The notes below the pieces were generated by a model. The model was not told where the DNA came from and did not search any database. It saw nothing but the letters and a program-made list of their open reading frames with translations. The translations under genes and the position numbers were made by a program. A stretch of DNA of 20,765 nucleotides from CAZSWR01 sp964610885 (GTDB taxonomy: Bacteria > Bacteroidota > Ignavibacteria > Kapaibacteriales > UBA2268), in assembly GCA_964610885.1 (NCBI GenBank), contig CAZSWR010000068.1, forward strand, positions 1-20,765, read 5' to 3'. Shown here in pieces: positions 6,830 through 13,818 of the stretch; position 1 is the first letter of the stretch, and the number at the start of each line of letters is the position of its first letter.

Positions 6830-7966
6830 ATGGAAAGTATTGAATTTATTGATAAACTATGTTCTCTCGGCAGCCCGTACAGCTCGAGCGCAGAGCGGGA
6901 CGAACTGTTCGTGGAGGCTCTTCGCGAAAATTATCGGATACAGCTGGCCCATCAGCCGTTTATTCGGTTCCTGGCCGAGCGAGCCGGATTCGCGCCCGAG
7001 CAGCTGAGAACGATTGCCGACATTGAAAAAATTCCGCCCCTATTCGTTGGCGTAATGAAGATTCATACCTTCTGCAATATTCCCGACGAAGATATTGCGA
7101 TGGTGCTGACAAGTTCGGGTACGAAAGGCCAAAAGACACAGGCCTTCTTCGACAAAGGCTCTCTGGACCGATTGGAGAAGCTCGCCTATCGCTGCTTCAG
7201 CGATTCCGGCTGGACCTCCGAAGAGCCGGCCCACGTATTCATCATGGGCTACGACATCCGCGAGGAAAAGAATTTGGGCACTTCGTGGAGCAACAACCAA
7301 TTGCTCTCGCTTGTCCCGGCGAAGAGTGTGAACTGGACAATACTCAAGAATGCCGACGGCGAATTCGAGTTCGACTACAGGCATTGGGCCAAACGTGTCG
7401 TCGAATTGGCCGAGGAAGCCCCGATCCGGCTCACAGGCTTCCCAGCCTTCATGAGCCAATTGGCCAAGGAAATCGAAATCATTTGCCCCGGTTTCCGCGC
7501 CCATCCCGGCAGCTTCATCACCGCCGGCGGCGGATGGAAGAACCACAAGGGCGTGCCTTTGAAACACTTGGAGTTCGCCGCGCTAATGGAAGCCAGCATG
7601 GGCATCCCATCGGCAAACATCCGGGACGCCTTCGGAATGGCCGAACATGGCATACCGTATTGCTCATGCAGCGCCGGGCACTACCATATTCCCGTCTTTT
7701 CGCGGATGCTGGTGCGCGACCCGCTGACGATGAAAGTGCTGCCCGACGGCGAGGAAGGGCTGATGAACCTGATCACGCCGTACAACACAGCCCAGCCGAA
7801 CCTTTCGGTTTTGGCCACCGATTTGGCAGTTGTGCGCGAGGGCTGCCCCTGCGGAATCCCCGGTAAATACATCGATTCCGTCCGCCGAGGCGGTATTTCC
7901 AAGAACCGTGGCTGCGCCATTGCTGCCCAAGAATTGCTCGACCGTTCGCAAGGAGGAAACAAATGA
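6830..7966 (+). CDS. luxE: LuxE-family acyl-protein synthetase
   Basis: This 378-residue protein belongs to the LuxE acyl-protein synthetase branch of adenylate-forming enzymes. These activate a carboxylic acid with ATP, carry the acyl group on a cysteine and pass it to a LuxC reductase. SSGTKGQKTQ (95-104) is the phosphate-binding loop, TAGGGWK (231-237) and DAFGMAEHG (266-274) are core adenylation motifs, and ATDLA (329-333) is the ribose-contacting region. Cys362 in RGCAIAAQELL sits where luminous bacteria have the acyl-accepting cysteine (about residue 364). AAGGAG lies 9 nt before the ATG. The stop overlaps the start of the LuxC-type gene (ATGA), implying translational coupling and a joint complex. 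No luciferase genes are present, so the job is not light production. The acyl substrate is unknown. Family call strong. Confidence 0.9.
   Translation: MESIEFIDKLCSLGSPYSSSAERDELFVEALRENYRIQLAHQPFIRFLAERAGFAPEQLRTIADIEKIPPLFVGVMKIHTFCNIPDEDIAMVLTSSGTKGQKTQAFFDKGSLDRLEKLAYRCFSDSGWTSEEPAHVFIMGYDIREEKNLGTSWSNNQLLSLVPAKSVNWTILKNADGEFEFDYRHWAKRVVELAEEAPIRLTGFPAFMSQLAKEIEIICPGFRAHPGSFITAGGGWKNHKGVPLKHLEFAALMEASMGIPSANIRDAFGMAEHGIPYCSCSAGHYHIPVFSRMLVRDPLTMKVLPDGEEGLMNLITPYNTAQPNLSVLATDLAVVREGCPCGIPGKYIDSVRRGGISKNRGCAIAAQELLDRSQGGNK
7951..7956 (+). promoter_or_regulatory. Strong ribosome-binding site inside the end of luxE
   Basis: AGGAGG lies 6 nt before the ATG at 7963, within the last codons of luxE. 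It fixes the start of the fused reductase and, with the ATGA overlap, points to matched translation of the two proteins. Confidence 0.8.
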
Positions 7967-10584
7967 GAAACAAACACTACATCTTCGGCCAAGAACTCGA
8001 AGGCGCTGAAATATCATTGGCGGACGCCAACAAATACTTTTTCGATGAATACCTGCTCGAGAAGTCCAAAGAATTTCTCAGAACCCCAATAGATTCGATC
8101 TTGGGAGTAATTGACCGCGCCGGAAAAATTTTCGTATCGAACGAAAAACCGTATTACGACGCCTGCATGGCCGAATTGCCAAAGCTCTTGGGCTATGCTC
8201 CGAAGATGGTCGAAAAGGCTATGTCGTTCATCCCCGGTCTGCTCGGCCGCGAAACCATGCTCAGCCGCCTATCGCACCTCGGCGACCACCACCTCTTGGA
8301 CTACAATGTGTACAAAGGCAATGGCCGACTGCTTCGGGCAATTCCATTGGGAGTGGTAACGCACATTGCAGCGGGCAACACGTTCCTCGGCGCAATCGAT
8401 TCGCTTCTCTATGGCTTGATAACGAAGAATGTCAATATCGTCAAAATGGCCTCTGCCGACAGGTTTTTCCCAATTGTCTTCATGGAGGCGCTCCGCGAAG
8501 CAGACACCCAGGGGATCGTCTTCCCGTATGTGGCCATGACTTATTGGAAACATGACAATATGGAAGTGCAGGAATTGGTGAAGAAGAACTCCGACGCTAT
8601 TCTCCTATTCGGCGGGGAGGCATCTGTGGCCGCTTTCAAAAAAGAAGTTGCCCCGCGCTGCGAAGTACTCACTTTCGGCCCGAAGGTCAGCTTCGGAATC
8701 GTTACCCGTGGACAATCTGAGGCAGAACTTTCGGCCGCCGCCCGCGGATTCGCCCAAGACGTGGTCTTCTGGGAACAACGCGCCTGCACTGCCTGCCAGA
8801 ATATTTTCGTGGAAAGGTCCGATAGCGCTGACTTCTTCGTCGGGAAACTGATGGAAGAGTTGGAACTGGCCGGCAAGGAGTACCCGCAAGAGCCTGTCGC
8901 TTCCGATGCCGCCGTGGAAATCAGGAAGCAACGCGAATTGGCCCTTTGGGACGAGTTCAACAATTCGGGTAAAGTGCTCGAAGGGAAATCCTCGAACCAC
9001 ACTATCATCATCAAAAATTCAACCGACCTGACTGATTCGCCTCTCGAGCGGACTGTGATTGTCAATTTCATTGACGATTGGCGCCAGATTCCGAGCGGTT
9101 CGGCCAAACTGCTGAAGTATTACATGTCCACGATTTCGATTGCTTCGCCAGACGTCGAGGGCATCATCGAAGAGTTCCTGCCGCTGGGTGTGATGCGCTT
9201 CTGTTCGCCGGGGCTAATGTCTTCGTCGGCGAGTGCAGACAATTCGCACGACGGTCGCTACATCGTGGAGTCTCTGATCAAATTCATCAATTTCGAGAAC
9301 TTCAACGACCAGAAATTGGGTTTGGACTTCGCCGGAACCACGAACCGCGATGCCATTATGCTCAGCCGCTTGAACGTCGTCTTGGAAAAGGCTCTCAAGA
9401 CGAGGTTCTACAGTCAGCGCTATTCCGGCCTCGAACTGCCCATCACGAGCATCGAGCAATTCAAGCAACTGCGCCCGCTCGAGAAGACCGAAATGGCCGA
9501 GATAAGCGCCCACCATTCGGACGCAGCATTCAGCGACGAGGCGAAGGGTTGCTATATTTTTTCGGCCGGCGGCACTACCGGACTGAAGAAATATGTACTT
9601 TATTCCAATGCGGAATTCAGCAAATCCAAGGAAATATTTGGCAAAGGGTTCCGTGCCCTGGGCATCGGGCCGGACAATGTGGTGGCCAACATATTTCCCG
9701 CCGGAGCCATGTACACGGCTTTCCTGGCCATCAACAAAGGGCTTGAGGAGTCCGGCTGCCGCATCCTTTCGGTAACGGGGAACATCCCGCATCGGGACAT
9801 ACTCGAATACTTCACCACTTTCCGACCGGACACGATTTTTGGCGTACCCGCGATTATCATTCCACTCGCTCAATACGCCGAAGAAAACAATTACGATATA
9901 CAGATCAAAAATGTGGTTTACGCCGCCGAACACATGACGCAGGACGCTAAGTCATACATCAAGAAAGTCTTCAAGGCCGACCGGATTAGCTCGTTCGGCT
10001 ATGCGGCTGTCGAAACCGGCCCGATTGGCTACCAATGCCCCCACTGCGCCGACAACGAATTCCACGCCGAAGAGGAATGGGCCTACGTCGAGGCAGACGA
10101 AAACTCCGAAGCGATCGTAACATGCCTCTACAAAACGCTTCAGCCCGTGGTTCGGTACAAAGTTGGCGACCTTATCGAATTCGTCTCCGAACCGTGCGCT
10201 TGCGGCCGCCACAGCCCGAAATTCAAGCTGAAAGGCCGCAGTGGCGAAAAAATCCGCATTTCAGGCCTTTGCGAATTCTATTTTGAGGACTTCGAGCGGA
10301 TTGTCCGTTCGTCTGTCGATGACGGATTTGTAATGCAGGTTTGCCTGGAGCCGGACGGTATCCTGACGCGGGTGCGGCTGACCGTCGAGACGAAGCACTC
10401 GGACGATCCGTCAATTCGCTCAATGCTCGCCTCGAAGCTGCGCGAAGGCATTCCTGCGCTGAGTATCGAGCCGGAGAAGAGCCTTATTTCCGAATTCTGC
10501 CTCGATTTGGCAGCGCCCGGCGCCCTCGAGCGTGTGGAACGCAGCGGCAAAGTGCGCCGAATCATCGACAAACGAGTGGAATAG
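7963..10584 (+). CDS. luxC: LuxC-type acyl reductase fused to a PaaK-like adenylate-forming domain
   Basis: The 873-residue protein joins two enzymes. Residues 1-450 form a LuxC acyl reductase, which reduces an acyl thioester to an aldehyde with NAD(P)H: HIAAGNTFLGA (134-144) is in the dinucleotide-binding region and RACTACQN (273-280) holds the acyl-accepting cysteine, most likely Cys275. Residues about 455-873 form a PaaK/phenylacetate-CoA-ligase-like adenylation domain, with YIFSAGGTTGLKK (531-543), GYAAVETGPIGYQC (679-692), RYKVGDL (731-737) and GRSGEKIRISG (758-768). Two Cys pairs, CPHC (692-695) and CACG (745-748), are in the ligase. Typical LuxC is about 480 residues and ends where the ligase begins. 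No carrier-protein domain with a phosphopantetheine serine is visible. The gene overlaps luxE by 4 bp. It may activate and reduce one acid to an aldehyde; substrate and division of labour with LuxE are inference. Confidence 0.88.
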   Translation: MRNKHYIFGQELEGAEISLADANKYFFDEYLLEKSKEFLRTPIDSILGVIDRAGKIFVSNEKPYYDACMAELPKLLGYAPKMVEKAMSFIPGLLGRETMLSRLSHLGDHHLLDYNVYKGNGRLLRAIPLGVVTHIAAGNTFLGAIDSLLYGLITKNVNIVKMASADRFFPIVFMEALREADTQGIVFPYVAMTYWKHDNMEVQELVKKNSDAILLFGGEASVAAFKKEVAPRCEVLTFGPKVSFGIVTRGQSEAELSAAARGFAQDVVFWEQRACTACQNIFVERSDSADFFVGKLMEELELAGKEYPQEPVASDAAVEIRKQRELALWDEFNNSGKVLEGKSSNHTIIIKNSTDLTDSPLERTVIVNFIDDWRQIPSGSAKLLKYYMSTISIASPDVEGIIEEFLPLGVMRFCSPGLMSSSASADNSHDGRYIVESLIKFINFENFNDQKLGLDFAGTTNRDAIMLSRLNVVLEKALKTRFYSQRYSGLELPITSIEQFKQLRPLEKTEMAEISAHHSDAAFSDEAKGCYIFSAGGTTGLKKYVLYSNAEFSKSKEIFGKGFRALGIGPDNVVANIFPAGAMYTAFLAINKGLEESGCRILSVTGNIPHRDILEYFTTFRPDTIFGVPAIIIPLAQYAEENNYDIQIKNVVYAAEHMTQDAKSYIKKVFKADRISSFGYAAVETGPIGYQCPHCADNEFHAEEEWAYVEADENSEAIVTCLYKTLQPVVRYKVGDLIEFVSEPCACGRHSPKFKLKGRSGEKIRISGLCEFYFEDFERIVRSSVDDGFVMQVCLEPDGILTRVRLTVETKHSDDPSIRSMLASKLREGIPALSIEPEKSLISEFCLDLAAPGALERVERSGKVRRIIDKRVE

Positions 10585-10686
10585 GCCGGCTGAATTGTGG
10601 ACGCGACGTGTCTGCAATTCTTGAGCTGTTGCCGAGAATTGAATTGGTATTTCTCGTTATTTGCATAGTTTACATGAAGTTATCTT

Positions 10687-10804
10687 CACACACCCCTAAA
10701 TCCCCTCTTCCTAGAGGGACTTAAAAACAATATTTATACAGGTTTAACAATATAATTAGGCCGACTCTTATCCCCCTCTAATAAGAGGGGGTTAGGTGGT
10801 GTGT
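10687..10804. mobile_element. 118-bp MITE-like inverted-repeat element
   Basis: The left end, CACACACCCCTAAATCCCC with a CTCTTCCTAGAG hairpin after it, is mirrored by the right end, whose reverse complement reads ACACACCACCTAACCCCC followed by CTCTTATTAGAG. Each arm of about 40 nt is itself a hairpin, and the arms are inverted around an AT-rich core. It has no coding capacity. Similar CACACCCCTAA...CCCCTC palindromic elements are, to my knowledge, dispersed in many bacterial genomes; target-site duplications are not obvious. Confidence 0.65.
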
Positions 10805-10938
10805 TATACTGTATCATTAGCTCAATGAATTAATTCAAACCAATACATCGATTCATGTATGTATTGAACATCACCCATACAAAGCACTATCTAACCAATC
10901 AAATGAAACATTGTTACGGACAATTCGTATATTATCGG

Positions 10939-10946
10939 TATTTTTG
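10939..10946 (+). promoter_or_regulatory. TAnnTTTG-type -7 promoter box of the MATE gene
   Basis: TATTTTTG lies 45 nt before the chosen ATG at 10992. A TTG at 10911-10913 is a few bases farther upstream than the usual -33 spacing. Confidence 0.45.
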
Positions 10947-10991
10947 TAAAAGATTAGAATTCAGATTAGAAAAGAGATTGGAATTTTGAGA

Positions 10992-12353
10992 ATGGATAGA
11001 ATTGATGAATTAGGAAACGAGAAAGTATCGAAGCTGCTTTGGAAGTATTCGTTGCCTCCGATTATTGGAATGATTGTATTCGCTTCGTACAATGTCGTTG
11101 ATAGATATTTCGTGGGACTTGCCCTCGGGGCCATCGGGAACTCGGCCATTACGGTGCTGTATCCGATGTCGATCGTGCTTATGGCTTTCGGTATGCTGTG
11201 CGGCTTCGGCGGCACTTCGCTTGTATCAATTAGTTTTGGCGAGCAAAAAAGAGATTATGCGGCCCGAGTCATTGGGACAACTTTCCTGATTAATACTCTC
11301 ATTTCCGGCGTGATACTGATATTCAGTTATATATACCTGGAGGAAGTGATCATCGCCCTCGGCGGAAACGACGAAATAATGCAATTGGCCAAGGACTACG
11401 GAAGCGTCATAATTATGGGCGCAATTTTCGGGCAGACTTCGTTCGCATTGAACAACATCATTCGATCCTTGGGTTCTCCGGTAACCTCCATGATGACGAT
11501 GCTAATAAGTGCGATTTTGAATATCATTCTCAATCCTTTGTTCATCATGGGCTTCGGCATGGGCATCAAGGGTTCGGCATGGGCCACGGTGATCAGCCAA
11601 ATCGTTAGTTGCACGTGGGTTGTTTGGTTCTACATTAGCAAACGCAACCCGTTGAGGCTCCACAGGTCGCACTTCAAATTCGATTTTTCGATCATCAAGC
11701 GCGTTTTTGGAATTGGTTCTTCGTCGTTTTTCATTCAGATTGGCGGTAGCATTATTGCCGCGATGTTCAATCATTTGCTGAATTACTACAGCGGTTCGGA
11801 ATCGATAGCGATTTATGGCATTTCGGTGGCGGTGCTGCTTTTCGTGATGATGCCCGTTTTCGGATTGAACCAGGGCGCGCAACCGATTATCGGCTACAAT
11901 TTTGGAGCAAAGAACTACAACCGAGTCCAAGAGGCATTACGTTTGTCTTTGATTGTGGCCACTCTGATTTGCACAATCGGCTGCGTAGTCGTCATATTCT
12001 TCAGCCACGAGATTATGAGCGGATTCCTTCACGACAATCCGGCTGTGGTGGACCTCGGAACTCATGGAATTACCATTTTCAGCATCACTCTTCCGGTAGT
12101 CGGCATGCAAGTAATCGCTTCCGGGTACTACCAATCGATCGGCAGGTCCGGCAAGGCGGTACTGCTGACCCTGCTCAGGCAAGTGATTGTATTGATTCCG
12201 CTACTGATAATACTCCCCCCGATTTTCGGCCTCGAGGGTATTTGGTTCAGTCCGCCAATAGCTGATTTCGTTTCGGCTTCGATGACTGCATATTTTTTGA
12301 TTAGAGAAACCAGAAAACTTAGTAATTTGCATTTGGAAAACGGAACGGTTTGA
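10992..12353 (+). CDS. MATE-family multidrug/cation antiporter
   Basis: The 453-residue protein has about twelve hydrophobic segments in two six-helix halves, the MATE architecture. Early motifs are KLLWKYSLPPIIGMIVFASY and VVDRYFVGLALG, the usual helix-1 region in which substrate and cation sites begin. The first half includes LGSPVTSMMTMLISAILNII; the second half has its counterpart in GLNQGAQPIIGYNFGAKN, a strongly conserved MATE signature. It should export organic cations or other small compounds in exchange for Na+ or H+ across the inner membrane. The ATG at 10992 is taken rather than the in-frame TTG at 10986; neither has a strong SD. Its own promoter box suggests separate transcription from luxC. 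Substrate unknown; a link to a product of the luxEC locus is possible but unsupported. Confidence 0.93.
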   Translation: MDRIDELGNEKVSKLLWKYSLPPIIGMIVFASYNVVDRYFVGLALGAIGNSAITVLYPMSIVLMAFGMLCGFGGTSLVSISFGEQKRDYAARVIGTTFLINTLISGVILIFSYIYLEEVIIALGGNDEIMQLAKDYGSVIIMGAIFGQTSFALNNIIRSLGSPVTSMMTMLISAILNIILNPLFIMGFGMGIKGSAWATVISQIVSCTWVVWFYISKRNPLRLHRSHFKFDFSIIKRVFGIGSSSFFIQIGGSIIAAMFNHLLNYYSGSESIAIYGISVAVLLFVMMPVFGLNQGAQPIIGYNFGAKNYNRVQEALRLSLIVATLICTIGCVVVIFFSHEIMSGFLHDNPAVVDLGTHGITIFSITLPVVGMQVIASGYYQSIGRSGKAVLLTLLRQVIVLIPLLIILPPIFGLEGIWFSPPIADFVSASMTAYFLIRETRKLSNLHLENGTV

Positions 12354-12470
12354 CGGCATTTGCGCGGGTGGCGCGTAGTGGCCCGAAAAAAATTGTGTCC
12401 GAAGCAGTATGCCCGCCTCGATAATTGCTGAGGTGCTTCCAAGAACACGCCAGACAACAAGGAATTGAAG

Positions 12471-13493
12471 ATGAGTAGAATTGTATTTGCTATCGTTGCT
12501 TTGATAATGTCCTGCCAGCAGATTATTGCTGCTCCCGTTTTGGCTCGTCCAGACTCGAGCGCCGCGGGCGCCGATTCTTTGCCCCGGAAAAGGGTATTCC
12601 TTATCAATTGCGACCACGGCCCGGGTTTGGATTCGGTTAGCTTGGGCAAAGCACTTGCCGCAATGAACCTGACGCTCGAATTCACTAAGCAATACCAGCT
12701 AATCGACCCGGACGAAATCGATTCCGTTGCGAACGCCCTGGCCAAACAAAGATCCCGAGTTACAGCCGTAGAATTGGCTCGCGCCCTTCGCGCCGAACTT
12801 AGCGTGCAAATCAGGGTCTCCCGATTGGCAAATATTCTTCGGTCCGACATGATTCTGATGCGTGGGGACAGCCTCGAGAAGCGAGTGTTTTCCAAAGGAT
12901 ATGATTTCATCAGGTACAAATCCGTGAAGGACGACGCCAACCTTATCGATCCGGCGCTGCTCCGCTCTTTTCAAAGGGCTTTCGCATCCGCTCTCGGCGA
13001 CTCGGCGCTCTACGACAGCCTGCCCGAGAAATTTGCCGCCCGCCCCGCCCGAACAGTCGTTATTTCAGGCTTCGAATACAAGGACAATCCGGAATTTTCG
13101 CCGCCATGGGAACTGTTCACAGACAAGATGCACTCTTCGTTCTATATGAGCGATAAAATCTTCGAATATGGCCACGGCAGCAAGAACTACGTACTGTTCG
13201 ACCTGGAGTCCCGCGATACGATTTTCGCATTGAACAACATGCACTTCGTCGAAAACTACAAATCCGTTTCGATGGCAGAGCTGAAACTTTTCGAGAGATT
13301 CGACGTGGATTGCGTCGTCAGCGGCGAAGTGGAACGAACAGCCGAGGGCGCCCGCCTGACTCTGTACCTGCTGAGCATTCGCGGCGGCAGCGTATTCTTG
13401 GACAAAACCGCCACAGCAATACTGAAGGAGGACAGCCTGAGCGAGGTTGACAAGAAGATAAAAAAACTCACTGAAGACCTTTTTGGCTCGTAA
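12471..13493 (+). CDS. Secreted protein or lipoprotein with possible TolB-N/CsgG-like halves
   Basis: This 340-residue protein starts at ATG 12471, 7 nt after AAGGA; the in-frame TTG at 12465 is less likely. The N-terminus MSRIVFAIVALIMSC then QQIIAAPVLA is an export signal. Cys15 could be a lipid-attachment site, though Met at -2 is unusual, so cleavage after Ala20 is the alternative. I do not recognise a named family. Two parts have a similar plan: a beta strand (FLINCDH, 44-50; VVISGFEY, about 201-208), helices in between, then a segment where the residue pattern recalls the FDVDCVVSGEVERTAEG stretch (about 279-295) of TolB-N and CsgG-like proteins. These are alpha/beta domains of periplasmic proteins tied to the outer membrane. 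A role in the cell envelope is therefore a guess. It lies between the MATE gene and purF on the same strand, with 117 bp to the former, so co-transcription with MATE is possible. Confidence 0.6.
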   Translation: MSRIVFAIVALIMSCQQIIAAPVLARPDSSAAGADSLPRKRVFLINCDHGPGLDSVSLGKALAAMNLTLEFTKQYQLIDPDEIDSVANALAKQRSRVTAVELARALRAELSVQIRVSRLANILRSDMILMRGDSLEKRVFSKGYDFIRYKSVKDDANLIDPALLRSFQRAFASALGDSALYDSLPEKFAARPARTVVISGFEYKDNPEFSPPWELFTDKMHSSFYMSDKIFEYGHGSKNYVLFDLESRDTIFALNNMHFVENYKSVSMAELKLFERFDVDCVVSGEVERTAEGARLTLYLLSIRGGSVFLDKTATAILKEDSLSEVDKKIKKLTEDLFGS

Positions 13494-13520
13494 AGGGCGG
13501 GCAAGAGTCGACATTACATT

Positions 13521-13540
13521 ATACCGCGTAGCGGTTAAAT
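13521..13540. repeat. ACCGC-GTA-GCGGT hairpin repeat
   Basis: ATACCGCGTAGCGGTTAAAT has a 5-bp stem around GTA. The copy at 13572 has the same flanks and loop but CCCC/GGGG in place of CCGC/GCGG. Confidence 0.65.
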
Positions 13541-13571
13541 TATGGTAGATAATTGAAACCAAAAAGTTAAC

Positions 13572-13592
13572 ATACCCCGTAGGGGTTAAATT
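13572..13592. repeat. ACCCC-GTA-GGGGT hairpin repeat, stem-compensated copy
   Basis: ATACCCCGTAGGGGTTAAAT differs from the copy at 13521 at two positions, C for G and G for C, that restore the base pair. It lies 51 bp downstream of that copy. Confidence 0.65.
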
Positions 13593-13726
13593 TTTAGGCT
13601 TTTGATGTAGTTCATACATTATATGGTAATGTTTTTCTCAGTGATAAACCGAGAAAAAAAGCAGTATACAAACCTCACATAACACTACATTTTCCCAACC
13701 ATCTAAAACGAATAATCCCTTCTATA

Positions 13727-13749
13727 AAAATAAAGTAGCGATTGCCACC
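13727..13749. repeat. GTGGC-type hairpin repeat, copy 2
   Basis: AAAATAAAGTAGCGATTGCC continues with ACC and aligns to the copy at 4912-4936. The stem here has one mismatch (GTAGC against GCCAC). Confidence 0.5.
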
Positions 13750-13757
13750 TTTCCGGC

Positions 13758-13788
13758 TTGCCAAAATCCGATAAAATGTATAATTTTG
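13758..13788 (+). promoter_or_regulatory. Bacteroidota-type promoter of purF
   Basis: TTG (13758-13760), a 20-nt spacer and TAATTTTG (13781-13788) match the -33 TTTG/-7 TAnnTTTG arrangement. The -7 box ends 30 nt before the purF ATG. It is the best-formed promoter in the window. Confidence 0.6.
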
Positions 13789-13818
13789 CTTTTTGAAAAC
13801 TTGAGATTTTAGAAAAGA

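Larger units (their letters stand above)
10585..10991. other. Intergenic region between luxC and the MATE gene
   Basis: No gene is seen in these 407 bp. The region holds a 118-bp inverted-repeat element at 10687-10804 and a TAnnTTTG promoter box for the MATE gene at 10939. No U-tailed terminator follows luxC; the repeat element may serve in its place. Confidence 0.55.
13494..13818. other. Intergenic region upstream of purF with hairpin repeats
   Basis: These 325 bp have no gene. They hold two GTA-loop hairpins at 13521 and 13572, a copy of the GTGGC-type repeat at 13727, and the purF promoter. I see no purine riboswitch; the expected three-way junction and its conserved loops are absent. Confidence 0.6.

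Noticed and set aside
9214..9933. 239-codon frame antisense to the fused reductase
   Set aside because: The sense strand carries clear LuxC and PaaK motifs; the antisense protein has no recognisable domain.
6830..10584. Bioluminescence operon
   Set aside because: LuxE and LuxC families are present but luciferase luxAB and thioesterase luxD are not, so light production is not supported.
10986..10991. TTG start for the MATE gene
   Set aside because: The ATG six bases later gives the usual family N-terminus and there is no ribosome site favouring the TTG. The TTG at 12465 before the exported protein is rejected similarly, since AAGGA is better spaced for ATG 12471.
13494..13818. Purine riboswitch before purF
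   Set aside because: No three-helix junction with the conserved loop sequences is visible; only short dispersed hairpins and a promoter.
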